Positions 10,083-20,783 are shown, counted from the stretch's first letter. The stretch is 64,000 nucleotides of DNA from Paraglaciecola arctica (GCF_018861065.1 NZ_JAHKQO010000049.1:124001-188000); one strand, 5' to 3'. The notes: generated by a model from the sequence alone, not told the origin. Program-made: numbers and translations.

Positions 10083-10212
10083 GTTATCCATATATAGTTT
10101 AAGAATATATGCGTTTATGATTGAAATTTTAAGTTATTCCCTCTAAATTCTCGTCCCAGTTTGTTGGTTTGTTTTTTGATCAACTACCCCATAGATACTA
10201 AAAGGAAACATC

Positions 10213-11556
10213 GTGAGTCATTGGCAACCAGATAGTTGGCGTTCAAAGCCTATTTTGCAACAACCTACTTATGAAGATAAACAACACCTTAAGCAGGTGG
10301 AGGATACCCTTGGTAGTTATCCTCCTTTAGTGTTTGCTGCAGAGACTCGTGACCTTTATAAGCAGTTGGGCGATGTTGCAGAAGGTAAAGGGTTTTTGCT
10401 GCAAGGTGGTGATTGCGCTGAATCTTTTGATGAATTCAATGCGCCAAAAATTCGCGATACATTTAAAGTCATATTGCAAATGGCTATAGTGCTGACCTAT
10501 GCGGGTCGATGCCCTGTGACTAAAGTTGCACGTATGGCTGGTCAGTATGCAAAACCTCGTTCAGGAGATTTTGAAACTATTGATGGAGTCTCTTTACCTA
10601 GTTATCGTGGCGATATTATTAACAGTTTTGAATTTACTGAAGCGTCACGTAAGCCAGATCCGCAACGTATGATTGAAGCGTATCACCGTGGTGCGTCTAC
10701 TCTAAATTTACTGCGTGCATTTGCCCAGGGTGGTTTGGCTGATTTACACGAAGTGAACCGTTGGAACATGGCGTTTGTTGAAAATAATCCTCTAAAAGAA
10801 CGTTACCATGATTTAGCTATGCGAATTCAAGACTCACTAGAGTTCATGAATGTCATGGGGATTAATTCAATCAACACACCTACATTGCATGAAACTAGTT
10901 TGTTTACTTCTCATGAAGCGTTGCTGTTGAATTACGAACAAGCACTGACTCGAGTCGATACTTTAACAGGCAATTGGTACAACTGCTCAGCGCATATGTT
11001 GTGGATTGGTGAGCGTACTCGTCAACTTGATCACGCGCATCTCGAGTTTTTCCGTGGGATCCACAATCCTATTGGTGTAAAAGTCGGACCAAGTATGCAA
11101 GAAGATGAATTAATTCAGCTGATTGATGCTCTTAATCCAACAAATGATCCAGGTCGATTAACCTTGATTACTCGTATGGGCGCAGACAACTTGGAGCAAA
11201 ACCTACCAAAACTGTTGCGTCGCGTTAAGCAAGAAGGTCGTAAAGTGGTATGGAGTTCTGACCCTATGCATGGCAATACGTTTAAAGCGTCAAGTGGTTA
11301 TAAAACTCGAAATTTCGATGCGATTTTACGTGAAATTCAACAGTTCTTTGCAGCACACAAAGCTGAAGGGACACACGCTGGTGGGATTCACTTGGAGATG
11401 ACCGGTCAACACGTGACTGAATGCACAGGTGGCGCCTATCAAATCAGTGACGACGATTTGGCGCAAGCTTATCAAACTCAATGTGATCCAAGATTAAATG
11501 CTGATCAGGTGTTAGAAATGGCATTTTTGGTTGCTGATCACTTACGCCTTCCATAA
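10213..11556 (+). CDS. 3-deoxy-7-phosphoheptulonate synthase, class II
   Basis: A 447-residue enzyme that condenses phosphoenolpyruvate and erythrose 4-phosphate, the entry step of the shikimate pathway. It belongs to the plant-like class II enzymes rather than the AroF/G/H class: [12 protein letters not shown] (metal-ligand Cys68), [19 protein letters not shown] and the C-terminal [15 protein letters not shown] segment carrying further metal ligands. The start is GTG at 10213 with AAAGGAAA upstream. The C-terminal length is that of the bacterial short form. A stem-loop follows the stop codon. Confidence 0.95.
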   Translation: MSHWQPDSWRSKPILQQPTYEDKQHLKQVEDTLGSYPPLVFAAETRDLYKQLGDVAEGKGFLLQGGDCAESFDEFNAPKIRDTFKVILQMAIVLTYAGRCPVTKVARMAGQYAKPRSGDFETIDGVSLPSYRGDIINSFEFTEASRKPDPQRMIEAYHRGASTLNLLRAFAQGGLADLHEVNRWNMAFVENNPLKERYHDLAMRIQDSLEFMNVMGINSINTPTLHETSLFTSHEALLLNYEQALTRVDTLTGNWYNCSAHMLWIGERTRQLDHAHLEFFRGIHNPIGVKVGPSMQEDELIQLIDALNPTNDPGRLTLITRMGADNLEQNLPKLLRRVKQEGRKVVWSSDPMHGNTFKASSGYKTRNFDAILREIQQFFAAHKAEGTHAGGIHLEMTGQHVTECTGGAYQISDDDLAQAYQTQCDPRLNADQVLEMAFLVADHLRLP

Positions 11557-11571
11557 AACGACTAAAAGTAG

Positions 11572-11604
11572 ACCGCTTTGCAATCTGACGGGTTGCATAG
11601 CGGT
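11572..11604 (+). terminator. Stem-loop behind the DAHP synthase gene
   Basis: ACCGCTTTGCAA and TTGCATAGCGGT form a 12-bp stem with one mismatch around a 9-base loop, 16 bp after the stop codon. The T-run is short, so it is either a weak intrinsic terminator or an mRNA 3'-end stabiliser. Confidence 0.6.
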
Positions 11605-11613
11605 TATCTAAAA

Positions 11614-11636
11614 TGATATAAATGATAATTGTTTGT
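11614..11636. promoter_or_regulatory. Possible Fur box upstream of feoA
   Basis: The segment contains ATGATATAAATGATAATTG, which resembles the GATAAT hexamer array bound by Fur; I count about 11 of 19 matches to the classical consensus. Its place 30-50 bp before feoA fits iron repression, but the match alone is moderate. Confidence 0.4.
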
Positions 11637-11663
11637 ATTTGCGAAAAATAGTCTGGTAGCTGT

Positions 11664-11894
11664 ATGACTCTGTGGGAAATTAAGAATAAACAATCTGCTT
11701 CAATAGATAGTCTCGATCCTAATCTAATGCCTGCAGTATTCGAACGTTTGAATGAAATGGGCTTTTCATCAGGGCAGGCCGTTCAGTGTTTGCGTCGTAG
11801 CCCTTTAAAAGGTCCTGTGGTACTGCAAGTGGGTGATTGTGTGTACTCTTTGGAGCAAAGCATTGCCAGTAGTATCAATATTAGTCTGAACTAA
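11664..11894 (+). CDS. feoA: Ferrous iron transport protein A
   Basis: A 76-residue SH3-like FeoA protein, the small cytoplasmic partner of FeoB. The recognisable part is the block around GFSSGQAVQCLRRSPLKGPVVLQVGDCVYSL, which has the usual glycine/hydrophobic beta-barrel pattern. It is followed 101 bp later by feoB on the same strand. No feoC-type gene follows feoB, which ends against the NYN gene. Confidence 0.9.
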   Translation: MTLWEIKNKQSASIDSLDPNLMPAVFERLNEMGFSSGQAVQCLRRSPLKGPVVLQVGDCVYSLEQSIASSINISLN

Positions 11895-11995
11895 ATTTTG
11901 TTTGACGTAATACCGCGTCAGGTTTTAATTAGTTGGTTTTGTTTGTCGGTTTTCAACCACTCACCTTCCCACCCAATAAATTTGAAAGGCACTCC

Positions 11996-13810
11996 ATGAA
12001 AAACATTATCTTGGTTGGTAAACCCAATTCTGGTAAGAGCTTATTGTTTAATCAACTAACAGGTATGCGCCAAAAAGTGGCCAATTTCCCTGGGGTGACT
12101 GTTGAACTAAAAAGTGGTCAATTCGATGAATATCGATTGGTCGACTATCCCGGCACTTACTCATTAAAAAGTTTGTCAAAAGACGAAGAACTAGCCATCG
12201 AGAAGTTACATGAAGCGATGCACAGTGAAGATACCTCGTTAATAGTGTGTAACTTAGATGCAACTCGATTAGAAAGGAGTTTGGTGTTTGGGTTGCAAGT
12301 GAGGGATTTGGCATTCGAACACAACAAAGGTGTAATTTTCGCACTGAATATGATTGATGAAGTGCAAAGATTTGGACATCAAATTGACACTGATAAATTA
12401 GCTGCCGATCTGGGTTGTGCAGTATTTGCTATGTCTGCAAAAACCTTAATTGGACTACATGAATTTAAACTAGGCCTACTTGATGCCTGTAAACATCCAC
12501 AAGACTTTGTACCTAACAAAGGTAATGATAGTGACACGCCAGTATTAGAAATTAGCCGCAAATTGTCTGCCCAGTATGGCATTAAGGCCGACGTTGTTTT
12601 AAAACAACAAAATCGAATTGATGACTTTTTGTTAAACAGTATGTTTGGCGGCTTAATCTTCCTGAGTATAATGTTTTTGCTATTTCAGAGTATCTTTACT
12701 TGGGCTAGTCCGTTAATGGATGGTGTCGAAACCATAATGACTGAATTGGCTATGTTGACTAGCCAGTTTCTGCCTTCGGGTATGGTAAACGATTTTGTTA
12801 GTGATGCTATGTTTGGTGGAGTAGGCTCGTTTTTAGTTTTTGTGCCGCAGATAATGGTACTTACTTTGATTATCGGCATACTTGAAGACAGTGGTTACTT
12901 GGCTAGAGCTGCGTTAATTTGCCACAAGCCGTTGAGCTTTTTTGGGTTATCTGGCAGAAGTTTTATTCCATATTTATCGGGCCACGCCTGCGCTATACCC
13001 GCCATAATGGCAGCGCGAACCATTGAATCACCTCGCAAACGAATGATTACTATGATGACGATCCCGTTAATGTCGTGTTCGGCAAGATTACCGGTTTATG
13101 CGCTGTTAATTGCGGTACTTATCCCAGATACAAAATATCTTGGAGGGTTGTTGAATTTACAGGGTATTACTTTCTTCATATTGTATTTTATCGGAATTTT
13201 TACCGCATTGCTGGTGAGTACATTGCTTACTAAACTTACTGATCTAAACAAAGATGAAACGGAAATGCCTTTTATCTTAGAGCTGCCGACTTATCGATTA
13301 CCTCATTGGAAGCCCTTGATTCATCGTGTTTTAACCAGTGCCAAACAGTTTATTAGGCGTGCTGGTCCAGTTATTTTTATGGTTTCAGTTGTCATATGGT
13401 TCTTGGGATATTTTCCGGAAAATGGGAATTTGCAGTCTTCATATTTGGCTGCCATAGGTCAATGGATAGAACCCGTATTTGCTCCATTAGGACTAGATTG
13501 GCGTTATGGCGTCGCGATATTAGTTTCGTTTTTGGCCCGCGAGGTGTTTGTTGGCGCATTGGGAACCCTGTTTGGAATTGAAGGCGCCGATGAAAATATA
13601 GCGGGTTTGGCCGCTAATATTCAGCAAGATGGATTAACCCTTGGAGCGGGAATCGGGTTAATGTTGTTTTACGTTGTTGCTTTGCAATGTGTGGCCACGG
13701 TCGCCACACTTAAAGGTGAAACAGGCAGTGGCAAAATTGCATGGGGGCTATTTGCCGGGTATGGGCTATTGGCGTATTTTATCGCTTGGATAGCGGCAAG
13801 CCTCATTTAA
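11996..13810 (+). CDS. feoB: Ferrous iron transporter B
   Basis: I start the protein at ATG 11996 (MKNIILVGKPNSGKS), because the family begins just before its G1 motif and an AAAGG site precedes it; the 21 codons upstream are unsupported. The 604-residue product has an N-terminal G domain (GKPNSGKS at 8-15, DYPG at 50-53, an NMID G4-type motif) followed by the polytopic Fe2+ channel with the duplicated Gate and FeoB_C regions. It imports Fe2+ across the inner membrane. With feoA it forms an feoAB operon, possibly Fur controlled. Confidence 0.96.
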   Translation: MKNIILVGKPNSGKSLLFNQLTGMRQKVANFPGVTVELKSGQFDEYRLVDYPGTYSLKSLSKDEELAIEKLHEAMHSEDTSLIVCNLDATRLERSLVFGLQVRDLAFEHNKGVIFALNMIDEVQRFGHQIDTDKLAADLGCAVFAMSAKTLIGLHEFKLGLLDACKHPQDFVPNKGNDSDTPVLEISRKLSAQYGIKADVVLKQQNRIDDFLLNSMFGGLIFLSIMFLLFQSIFTWASPLMDGVETIMTELAMLTSQFLPSGMVNDFVSDAMFGGVGSFLVFVPQIMVLTLIIGILEDSGYLARAALICHKPLSFFGLSGRSFIPYLSGHACAIPAIMAARTIESPRKRMITMMTIPLMSCSARLPVYALLIAVLIPDTKYLGGLLNLQGITFFILYFIGIFTALLVSTLLTKLTDLNKDETEMPFILELPTYRLPHWKPLIHRVLTSAKQFIRRAGPVIFMVSVVIWFLGYFPENGNLQSSYLAAIGQWIEPVFAPLGLDWRYGVAILVSFLAREVFVGALGTLFGIEGADENIAGLAANIQQDGLTLGAGIGLMLFYVVALQCVATVATLKGETGSGKIAWGLFAGYGLLAYFIAWIAASLI

Positions 13811-13811
13811 C

Positions 13812-14285
13812 CTATAACAACAACTCTGTTTCAATTTTGAAAAACTCGCCTGCTGCATTCACTAGGGATGTGGCGGTGAGTTGTGGAACGCCATATACTT
13901 GAGTCTTACAATGATATTTTTGGGTTACTTTTTTAAGTAACAAGTCAAAATCTCCGTCACCCGATAATAATATGATGGTATCTGCAATTTCTGCAGCTTC
14001 TAACACATCAATCGCAATACCTACATCCCAGTCACCCTTTGCTGAACCATCGCTACGCTGAATATAGGGTTTGAGTTTAATATTAAAGCCTATGTGTTTA
14101 AGCGCACTTTGAAACTTTTGTTGTTGTTCATCACCTTTATCAATCGCATAAGCATTGGCTAAGATAATGTCACCTTGATGATTGACGTGCTGCCAAAATC
14201 TGCGGTAGTTAAATTGTCGAGAATAAGCTTGGCGAGTGGTGTAGTAGATGTTTTGTACATCAACAAAGATGGCGATTTTTTCCAA
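13812..14285 (-). CDS. NYN/PIN-like (LabA-type) domain protein
   Basis: A 157-residue single-domain protein. Acidic residues typical of the NYN branch of PIN-like nucleases are visible: Asp9 and Asn12 in IFVDVQNIYY, Asp85/Asp87 in GDWDVGIAIDVLE, and Asp110/Asp112 in LLSGDGDFDLL. Such proteins are thought to be metal-dependent RNases; LabA itself acts in cyanobacterial circadian output. It is convergent with feoB, one base from its stop. Function in this organism is not known; the fold assignment is firm. Confidence 0.85.
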   Translation of the reverse strand: MEKIAIFVDVQNIYYTTRQAYSRQFNYRRFWQHVNHQGDIILANAYAIDKGDEQQQKFQSALKHIGFNIKLKPYIQRSDGSAKGDWDVGIAIDVLEAAEIADTIILLSGDGDFDLLLKKVTQKYHCKTQVYGVPQLTATSLVNAAGEFFKIETELLL

Positions 14286-14721
14286 AATAGGTACTCATTA
14301 TTTATAAACTTCTTAATAGTAACACCTTTGGGTTGTTTCGAACGATGTTAAGAGTGTTGACCATTTAGTCAAATTAATGGTTGATTCGTTAAAAAAAGCC
14401 AAGTATATTACCCCATGGTCTGTTGAATCTCTCTCAACATAAACCTCGAATGTTTTGTCTTTCCTTGATCCAGTCAGCCAACATTAAAAACGTAATCTTT
14501 AGGTGCCAAAATATGGGTAATGTCCTACTGAATTACAATAACAAGCTGAATTATCGTACGACGAATTAGTGAGTAGTAAACATCCTAGCAAAGAATATTT
14601 GCAGATGTCTCATCGAGAAGAAACTTAAAGTTTTAGTAGTATCGTCAAAACTGTAATGAGCTTATTTTTAGTTTTTGACTATTAATGTATTCATTTTATG
14701 AAACAAAAGTAGTCATATTTA
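14286..14721. other. Intergenic region upstream of the NYN gene
   Basis: 436 bp without a convincing gene. It must carry the NYN promoter. A short inverted repeat (ACCATT...AATGGT near 14360-14381) is the only structure seen and is not strong enough to name. Confidence 0.35.
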
Positions 14722-14904
14722 ATGAGTTTAATTATGTCTTATACATACAACGGAACACAGATTTCGGTAATGTGCCCAGTGCACAACATATCTGTGAATA
14801 AATACAAAGTGGCATTTGCCGATAAAGCGGGCCAAAAAATGGGCACTTTTGCAAATACCTCTGAAGCAAAACAATTTGTTTCTTGGTTACTTAATATTAA
14901 GTAA
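14722..14904 (+). CDS. Small hypothetical protein
   Basis: A 60-residue frame, or 56 residues if it begins at the ATG at 14734 (MSYTYNGTQISVMCPVH). Neither start has a good ribosome site. The composition is protein-like (lysine, alanine, aromatic residues in a KYKVAFADKAGQKMGTF stretch), and an intrinsic terminator follows 20 bases after the stop, which favours a real transcript. I do not recognise a family. It could be a small cytoplasmic protein specific to this lineage. Confidence 0.45.
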   Translation: MSLIMSYTYNGTQISVMCPVHNISVNKYKVAFADKAGQKMGTFANTSEAKQFVSWLLNIK

Positions 14905-14922
14905 TTTGGTTGCAATACACAT

Positions 14923-14951
14923 AAAAAAACCGGATTTTGATCCGGTTTTTT
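14923..14951. terminator. Bidirectional intrinsic terminator
   Basis: AAAAAACCGGAT, a 5-base loop and ATCCGGTTTTTT give a perfect stem with A- and T-runs on both sides. It can end the small plus-strand transcript and the minus-strand ybiT transcript. Confidence 0.9.
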
Positions 14952-14975
14952 CATTTCTAGACTTTATAAAGTCGA

Positions 14976-16562
14976 TTACACGCCCTGACTTGCTAAATAA
15001 CTCTCATAGTCACCTTTAAAGTCGACTATGCCGTCAGGCTTTATATCGATAATCCGAGTGGCAACCGAGGAGACAAACTCTCTATCGTGACTGACGAAGA
15101 GTAGGGTACCTTTGTAGTTTTCTAGTGCTAAGTTCAAAGACTCAATGGATTCCATATCTAAATGGTTTGTGGGTTCATCCATGACCAAAATATTCGGTTT
15201 TTGGAGCATTAACTTACCAAACAACATGCGGCCTTGTTCACCACCAGATATCACTTTGACTGATTTAGTGATGTCGCTTTGGGAAAACAACAGTCTGCCT
15301 AAAGTACCGCGCATAACCTGTTCGTCGTCACCTTCTTGGGCCCACTGGTTCATCCAATCCATTAAGGTTTTATCTTCTTCAAAATCAGCTGCATGATCCT
15401 GAGCGTAGTAACCAATGTTGCTATTTTCAGACCATTTAACGCTACCAGCCGTTAAATCGGTGTCTCCTACTAAACATTTTAGTAGGGTGGTTTTACCCAC
15501 ACCGTTAGGCCCAATAATGGCAACTCTTTCACCTACTTCTACCATTAAATTTACGTTTTTATACAACTCTTCATCGTAACTCTTAGCTAAACCTTCTACT
15601 TCTAAAGCCAAGCGGTGTAATTTTTTGCTTTCTTCAAAACGGATAAAAGGGCTTTGTCGGCTAGAGGGTTTCACTTCGTCCAATTGAATTTTATCGATTT
15701 GACGAGCACGTGAAGTTGCTTGTTTCGATTTCGAGGCGTTGGCTGAGAACCGGCTCACGAAGGCTTTCAATTCAGATATTTGCGCTTTTTTCTTGGCATT
15801 GTCTGACAACAGGCGTTCACGAGACTGTGTCGCTGCTGTCATATATTCATCGTAATTTCCCGGGAACAAGCGAATTTCCCCGTAGTCGATATCTGCCATA
15901 TGAGTGCAAACCGAGTTTAAGAAATGCCTATCATGGGAAATAATGATCATGGTGCAGTTACGTTCGTTGAGTACGCTTTCCAACCAGCGGATAGTATTAA
16001 TATCCAAGTTATTGGTCGGCTCGTCTAGTAACATGATGTCAGGATCAGAAAATAATACCTGGGCCAATAATACTCGCAACTTCCAGCCTGGAGCGATTTC
16101 ACTCATAGGCCCAAAATGTTGCTCTACTGGAATGCCTACACCAATTAACAGTTCGCCCGCTCTTGATTCGGCTGTGTATCCGTCCATCTCCGCAAATTCA
16201 GATTCTAAATCGGCCACTCTAATGCCGTCTTCTTCGGTCATATTGGGGTTGGCATAAATCGCATCCCGCTCTTCTTTGACCTTCCAAAGTTCGCCATGGC
16301 CCATCACGACAGTATCGATTACGCTGTAATCTTCGTAAGCAAACTGGTCTTGCTTAAGTTTACCGATACGTTCACCGGGGTCCACAGACACATTGCCAGC
16401 TGAAGGCTCTAAGTCGCCACCAATAATTTTCATGAAGGTGGATTTCCCACAACCATTGGCGCCAATTAGGCCATATTTATTGCCATTGCCAAATTTGGCA
16501 GAGACATTTTCAAATAAAGGCTTTTCGCCAAATTGGATGGTAATATTTGCGGTCGTAAGCAA
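14976..16562 (-). CDS. ybiT: ABC-F ATPase YbiT, ribosome-associated translation factor
   Basis: A 528-residue soluble protein with two ABC ATPase domains joined by a basic linker and no membrane part, the ABC-F plan. First Walker A is [11 protein letters not shown] (31-41), second is [19 protein letters not shown] and [10 protein letters not shown] are the Walker B motifs. The second signature is SGGEQGRM. Length and sequence follow E. coli YbiT closely throughout, including the block [22 protein letters not shown] proteins bind the ribosomal E site and relieve stalled peptidyl transfer. It is a single-gene unit ending at the terminator at 14923. Confidence 0.95.
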   Translation of the reverse strand: MLTTANITIQFGEKPLFENVSAKFGNGNKYGLIGANGCGKSTFMKIIGGDLEPSAGNVSVDPGERIGKLKQDQFAYEDYSVIDTVVMGHGELWKVKEERDAIYANPNMTEEDGIRVADLESEFAEMDGYTAESRAGELLIGVGIPVEQHFGPMSEIAPGWKLRVLLAQVLFSDPDIMLLDEPTNNLDINTIRWLESVLNERNCTMIIISHDRHFLNSVCTHMADIDYGEIRLFPGNYDEYMTAATQSRERLLSDNAKKKAQISELKAFVSRFSANASKSKQATSRARQIDKIQLDEVKPSSRQSPFIRFEESKKLHRLALEVEGLAKSYDEELYKNVNLMVEVGERVAIIGPNGVGKTTLLKCLVGDTDLTAGSVKWSENSNIGYYAQDHAADFEEDKTLMDWMNQWAQEGDDEQVMRGTLGRLLFSQSDITKSVKVISGGEQGRMLFGKLMLQKPNILVMDEPTNHLDMESIESLNLALENYKGTLLFVSHDREFVSSVATRIIDIKPDGIVDFKGDYESYLASQGV

Positions 16563-16697
16563 GGTAGATTCCCCAGTAATAATATTTGGCTTTGGTTTGC
16601 CAACGCACTCATTATTGTGCTGATTAGGTTGACTAATTAAATGGCTAAAAATTCGGCGCGCATTATGCCACAGAAATAGCGTTATCGCTAAGGGGGC

Positions 16698-18806
16698 TTA
16701 GGTTCTTTTTATCCTATTTGTATCAGCTTTGAGCAATCCCGTTTTTAATTGGGTTAAATACCGTCGCATCATTCGATGGCACTGTTTGACATTTAATACA
16801 GACGTACTTGTATCTTGAATATTTTGATAGGACAGCCGCAAATACAACTGTGTGATATGCGTAAAAGGTTCACTGACTATCGTCGGATAATGCTCATTGA
16901 TTTGTTGGTTAAACGCATTAGGCCCTTGCCAAGTGGCTCGTTGGGTGCCTGTTTTTTCGATGGCATTTAGGGCCTTTAAGTACAATCGTTGTGTTGTGCT
17001 ACCGCGGTTTTGCAACCAATGCGGGACAAAAAACAAACTGAGTAACAAAGCAATTATCAAAACTATTCCGAGTCCTAACATGGACAGGCGTTCTGGGGTG
17101 AGCTTACCTAGAATAGACTTAAACAAATCCCTTTGAGTTTGACTATTAAAGCCTAAAACCCAGCGGCTCCAGTTATAATCTAAATCTGCCAAAAACAATC
17201 TAATATTGTTGAGCCACGCTATGTTGGTGAGCCGTGCTAGGGCAAAAGGGGAGTCTGCTAAAAAGCTACCTTCCTCTAACATGGCTTGTCGTAACCCATA
17301 TTCTATTCTGTCGGGCGACACTAGCGCGGTAGGATCGATACGTTGCCAGCCAGTAGTATCGCTCCACGACTCCACCCAGGCGTGAGCATCATATTGGTAG
17401 ACACTCAAATAGGCGGAGTCTCCAGGATTAGTGATTAGCTCTCCTCCTTGATAGCCCGTCACTATGCGAGATGGAATTCCCCCTAATCTAAGTGCATAGG
17501 CTAGTGCGCTAGCATAGTGGCTACAAAATCCTGCCTGATTATCAAATAAAAACCTGTCAATAGGATCAACCAACATTACTTCTGGGCGCAAGGTATACAC
17601 AAATGGGTTATCGACAAAGTGCCGCAATATTGCCTGTATAAAACTAGGGTTATCTGGAAATTGCGAACGAAGGTGGCTGACCCAATCTCGAGTTTTTTTA
17701 TTACCTTGTTCTGGTACTTGTAGATTAACGCGTTTGTCCGCCAGAGTCAGAGTTTGGCTGCTTAATGCATTGGGATAAGAACGCACCTCATACTGAAATT
17801 TATTTGCTAGGGGTTGCTGACTAAACAATTGAAAATCACTGCTTTGTAAAATATTTCTGCTGCCTCGAGGCCCGGTGGGTTGAGCAAGGTCTAACGCAAA
17901 TAACCAAGATTGGAAGGTGGGCTCAGCGATGACTGTGTAATCAAAATAAGGGCCCGTTAACTTAGGCTTAAATTGCTGTTTGGTTTTCAATTGAAGCTCG
18001 CGCATTTTCTGACGATATTGATGCACTTTCCATGTTTTGCCATCAAAGTCTTCCATTACTATGGCGCGCCAATATCGTTGTTGAGCAATAGGCGGGATGT
18101 TTTCAAAAGTAGCTCGAAATGCTAATTCACTGGATTGTGAAAGAGCGGCAATATCCCCAGGAGTAATTTGTTCGGATAACCCAGTACTTGCTCCATTGGC
18201 TTTTGGAGTGTGCCATAGAGGTGACAATTGCGGTAGCACTAGAAACATTAGTAGACCAATAGGAAAAGCCTGCAAACTAAGCACTGATATAGTCTTTATA
18301 TGTTTTTGAACTGCAATGGATGGGGCGTGGTAACAAGCCAAGCTGAATAAAATAACTAAACTCATTAAGCCATAAAATAGGCTAAAACCAATAGATTGGT
18401 TAAAAATAAATCCACAGCCAATTAAAAAAAACAAACTAATAATTAATTGGTAGACGTCTTTTTGACTACGCATTTGCATCAGTTTTAAAGCACACGCAAG
18501 TACCAATAAATTAACCATGCCAAATAACAAACCCGCATTTAGGGCTGAGTAAATTAAACCCAGTATACTCAGTAGCGCCAGTAAATTTAAGGTTCGAATA
18601 GAGGGTAAGTGTTTGTAATATTTAAAATAAATAGCTCCGCGTATAACAGTGCCACAAGTTACCAGTAATAATATCCAAGTGAGTACCGTCGAAAAAAGAC
18701 TAAAACTAATGAGCACCAATGTTGCCGCTATAAGTAGCAGCGCTATATTTTTAGAAGATTGCAGCGAGTGCTGTTTCTTGGATTCTAAATTTTGCTTATT
18801 AGACAT
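16698..18806 (-). CDS. TgpA-type transmembrane transglutaminase-like protein
   Basis: A protein of about 702 residues with six to seven N-terminal membrane helices, a large periplasmic transglutaminase-core domain and another helix near residue 580. The papain-like triad is visible: Cys in GFCSHYASALAYALR, His in YDAHAWVESW and Asp in RIDPTALVSP. I use the ATG at 18806, which has GGGA about 9 bases upstream; one at 18815 is possible. It overlaps the end of the DUF58 gene, so the three genes moxR, DUF58 and tgpA are co-translated. Pseudomonas TgpA is essential; the substrate is unknown. Confidence 0.9.
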   Translation of the reverse strand: MSNKQNLESKKQHSLQSSKNIALLLIAATLVLISFSLFSTVLTWILLLVTCGTVIRGAIYFKYYKHLPSIRTLNLLALLSILGLIYSALNAGLLFGMVNLLVLACALKLMQMRSQKDVYQLIISLFFLIGCGFIFNQSIGFSLFYGLMSLVILFSLACYHAPSIAVQKHIKTISVLSLQAFPIGLLMFLVLPQLSPLWHTPKANGASTGLSEQITPGDIAALSQSSELAFRATFENIPPIAQQRYWRAIVMEDFDGKTWKVHQYRQKMRELQLKTKQQFKPKLTGPYFDYTVIAEPTFQSWLFALDLAQPTGPRGSRNILQSSDFQLFSQQPLANKFQYEVRSYPNALSSQTLTLADKRVNLQVPEQGNKKTRDWVSHLRSQFPDNPSFIQAILRHFVDNPFVYTLRPEVMLVDPIDRFLFDNQAGFCSHYASALAYALRLGGIPSRIVTGYQGGELITNPGDSAYLSVYQYDAHAWVESWSDTTGWQRIDPTALVSPDRIEYGLRQAMLEEGSFLADSPFALARLTNIAWLNNIRLFLADLDYNWSRWVLGFNSQTQRDLFKSILGKLTPERLSMLGLGIVLIIALLLSLFFVPHWLQNRGSTTQRLYLKALNAIEKTGTQRATWQGPNAFNQQINEHYPTIVSEPFTHITQLYLRLSYQNIQDTSTSVLNVKQCHRMMRRYLTQLKTGLLKADTNRIKRT

Positions 18807-19854
18807 TGGTAACATTCCCGTTGGGGAAATTCGCTAAGGCTTGTAAGCAGGCCAGTCTATGATCGTTGCCATTATTGGGCGCGATACAATGGTCGCCTAA
18901 ATCTAACCCAAAGGTTTGCTGCAAACGACTCAATTCGATGACTTGATAACACAATTTGCTTAGCTCTTTTTCTAAGGCTACTACAGGGGCATTGTTAGAA
19001 TTTAACAAGGGACGTTTTGCATAGTCACTGGATAGTTTAAGCCAACCCAACTGGTGACCTGCAGAATCAAACTGTTTACTCACCATTCCGCGGCCTTTGG
19101 CTAGCTGTTTCCATGCGACATGATTTAACGGTTCGCCTAATTGATAGGTTTTAAGATGGGAAAAATCATCGTGCCCAGATAGTGAATTAGCACTTGTGGC
19201 ATTGTCGTTAGTTCTATTGTGTTCACTTAGGTGTAACTGTATCTCACAAGGTATGGGTTTAGGAAAAACCGTAATTTGGTGAGTAAAAGCCAAATGTGTC
19301 CAACAACGATATAATCCCAAAGGATAGAAGCTTTCTACCGTGACCCTAGACAGTGTCAATTTTCCACGCTGTTGACACTTTTGACTTAAGCTAATTGGAT
19401 TCGAAAACAAATCAGCATCAACCACAGTCGTTGCCGGTAATACGTGAATTTTAATAGACTGTTTAGATTTTTGTTTGGTTTTTTGAAAGGTAAAATGCAA
19501 TAAGCCGTGTGCTGTATTGTCGCTGTTGTTGGTATTTAACCACAGCGGAATATGTAAGTTGTCATCAACGAAGACTTCGGGACACTTTCCTATTTTTAAA
19601 TTGATACGCGCAAAATTGATATAGCTAGCCAGCAAATTCACTAAAAATATCGCTAACAAAAAATAGCACAGTAACAGCATCAAATTATTTTGATAATTGG
19701 TACCAAGCAAAAACAATAATACGCATAACGACAAGAATAAAACCCCGAATTTAGAGGGTAAAATGAAAATGCTATGATGGTTTAGTTGATGTTGTGCTGC
19801 GGCTGGAATGCGTTTATTTAACCATTTATTCCAGTAATTGTTTATCACTGTCAT
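18799..19854 (-). CDS. DUF58 domain protein
   Basis: A 351-residue protein with two membrane helices near the N terminus (about residues 30-78) and a cytoplasmic or periplasmic C-terminal part that carries the DUF58 core (FSHLKTYQLGEPLNHVAWKQLAKG). DUF58 proteins have a von Willebrand A-like fold and are nearly always coded next to MoxR ATPases, with which they are thought to work as a chaperone pair. The gene sits 8 bp behind moxR and overlaps tgpA by a few codons. The role is inferred from context. Confidence 0.9.
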   Translation of the reverse strand: MTVINNYWNKWLNKRIPAAAQHQLNHHSIFILPSKFGVLFLSLCVLLFLLGTNYQNNLMLLLCYFLLAIFLVNLLASYINFARINLKIGKCPEVFVDDNLHIPLWLNTNNSDNTAHGLLHFTFQKTKQKSKQSIKIHVLPATTVVDADLFSNPISLSQKCQQRGKLTLSRVTVESFYPLGLYRCWTHLAFTHQITVFPKPIPCEIQLHLSEHNRTNDNATSANSLSGHDDFSHLKTYQLGEPLNHVAWKQLAKGRGMVSKQFDSAGHQLGWLKLSSDYAKRPLLNSNNAPVVALEKELSKLCYQVIELSRLQQTFGLDLGDHCIAPNNGNDHRLACLQALANFPNGNVTNV

Positions 19855-19862
19855 AGTCTTGT

Positions 19863-20783
19863 CTAAGCTGCAATGGGATCAATAGATTCGAGCAATATTT
19901 TACTCAGGCTTCCTTGAGTACTAAAGTCACTTGAAGCACTACGTAACCTGTGTTCAGCCACAGACGAAAGCACCGCCTGTACATCTTCAGGGATCAAAAA
20001 ATCTCGGTTATTGATAAAGGCCCAAGCTTTCGCCGAACTTAATAAGGCTTTTGTTGCTCTTGGCGACAAGGGGTTGGCAAATTGATTACTTTCGCGACTA
20101 AAGGTGACTAAACGCAAAATGTAATTGAGTAATTCATCAGACGCATGTACCTGACTGGCTTTCACTTGCAACTCAATGAATTCAGCAATGTCCATTACCG
20201 TTTTTACAGTATGTTGGCCATCGCCCAATTGGGCTTTTAGCATGCTTTTTTCAGCCTCTTTGTCGGGGTATCCCAGTTGAATTCGCATTAAAAACCGATC
20301 CAATTGAGACTCAGGTAGAGGATACGTGCCCGATTGATGTGAAGGGTTCTGAGTACCAATTACAAAAAATGGAGAAGGTAGAGGGCGAGTTTCGCCATCC
20401 AAACTGACCTGTCGTTCTTCCATTGCTTCAAGCAGTGCACTTTGAGTCTTAGGACTGGCGCGGTTAATCTCGTCTGCCAATACTAACTGATTAAAAATGG
20501 GTCCTGGATGGAAACGAAAACTCTGTTCGTTATTGTCAAAAATGTTGATGCCTAACATATCTGCTGGCAGCAAATCTGAGGTGAATTGAATCCGTGAATA
20601 CTCTAACCCCAATACTTTTGCCAAAGTATGCGACAAAGTGGTTTTGCCCATTCCTGGTAAATCTTCAATTAACAAGTGACCATTTGCCAACAAGCAGGTT
20701 AACGCCAATTTAATCTGCGGTTGTTTTCCAATTAACACCTGACAAGATTGTTCTATGGCCATAGCCAATTTGTTATGCAGCAT
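19863..20783 (-). CDS. MoxR-family AAA+ ATPase
   Basis: A 306-residue AAA+ protein: Walker A GMGKTT (44-49), Walker B LVLADEINRA, sensor 1 in FFVIGTQNP and sensor 2 around LSPRATKALL. This is the MRP subfamily usually paired with DUF58 and transglutaminase genes. MoxR ATPases act as chaperones in assembly of metal-containing or envelope complexes. It is the first gene of the three-gene operon; the region from 20784 to 20959 is shared with the divergent seqA gene. Confidence 0.93.
   Translation of the reverse strand: MLHNKLAMAIEQSCQVLIGKQPQIKLALTCLLANGHLLIEDLPGMGKTTLSHTLAKVLGLEYSRIQFTSDLLPADMLGINIFDNNEQSFRFHPGPIFNQLVLADEINRASPKTQSALLEAMEERQVSLDGETRPLPSPFFVIGTQNPSHQSGTYPLPESQLDRFLMRIQLGYPDKEAEKSMLKAQLGDGQHTVKTVMDIAEFIELQVKASQVHASDELLNYILRLVTFSRESNQFANPLSPRATKALLSSAKAWAFINNRDFLIPEDVQAVLSSVAEHRLRSASSDFSTQGSLSKILLESIDPIAA

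Noticed and set aside
10170-10185. TTGATCAA as an FNR box before the DAHP synthase gene
   Set aside because: The two half-sites have no 4-base spacer, so the geometry is wrong.
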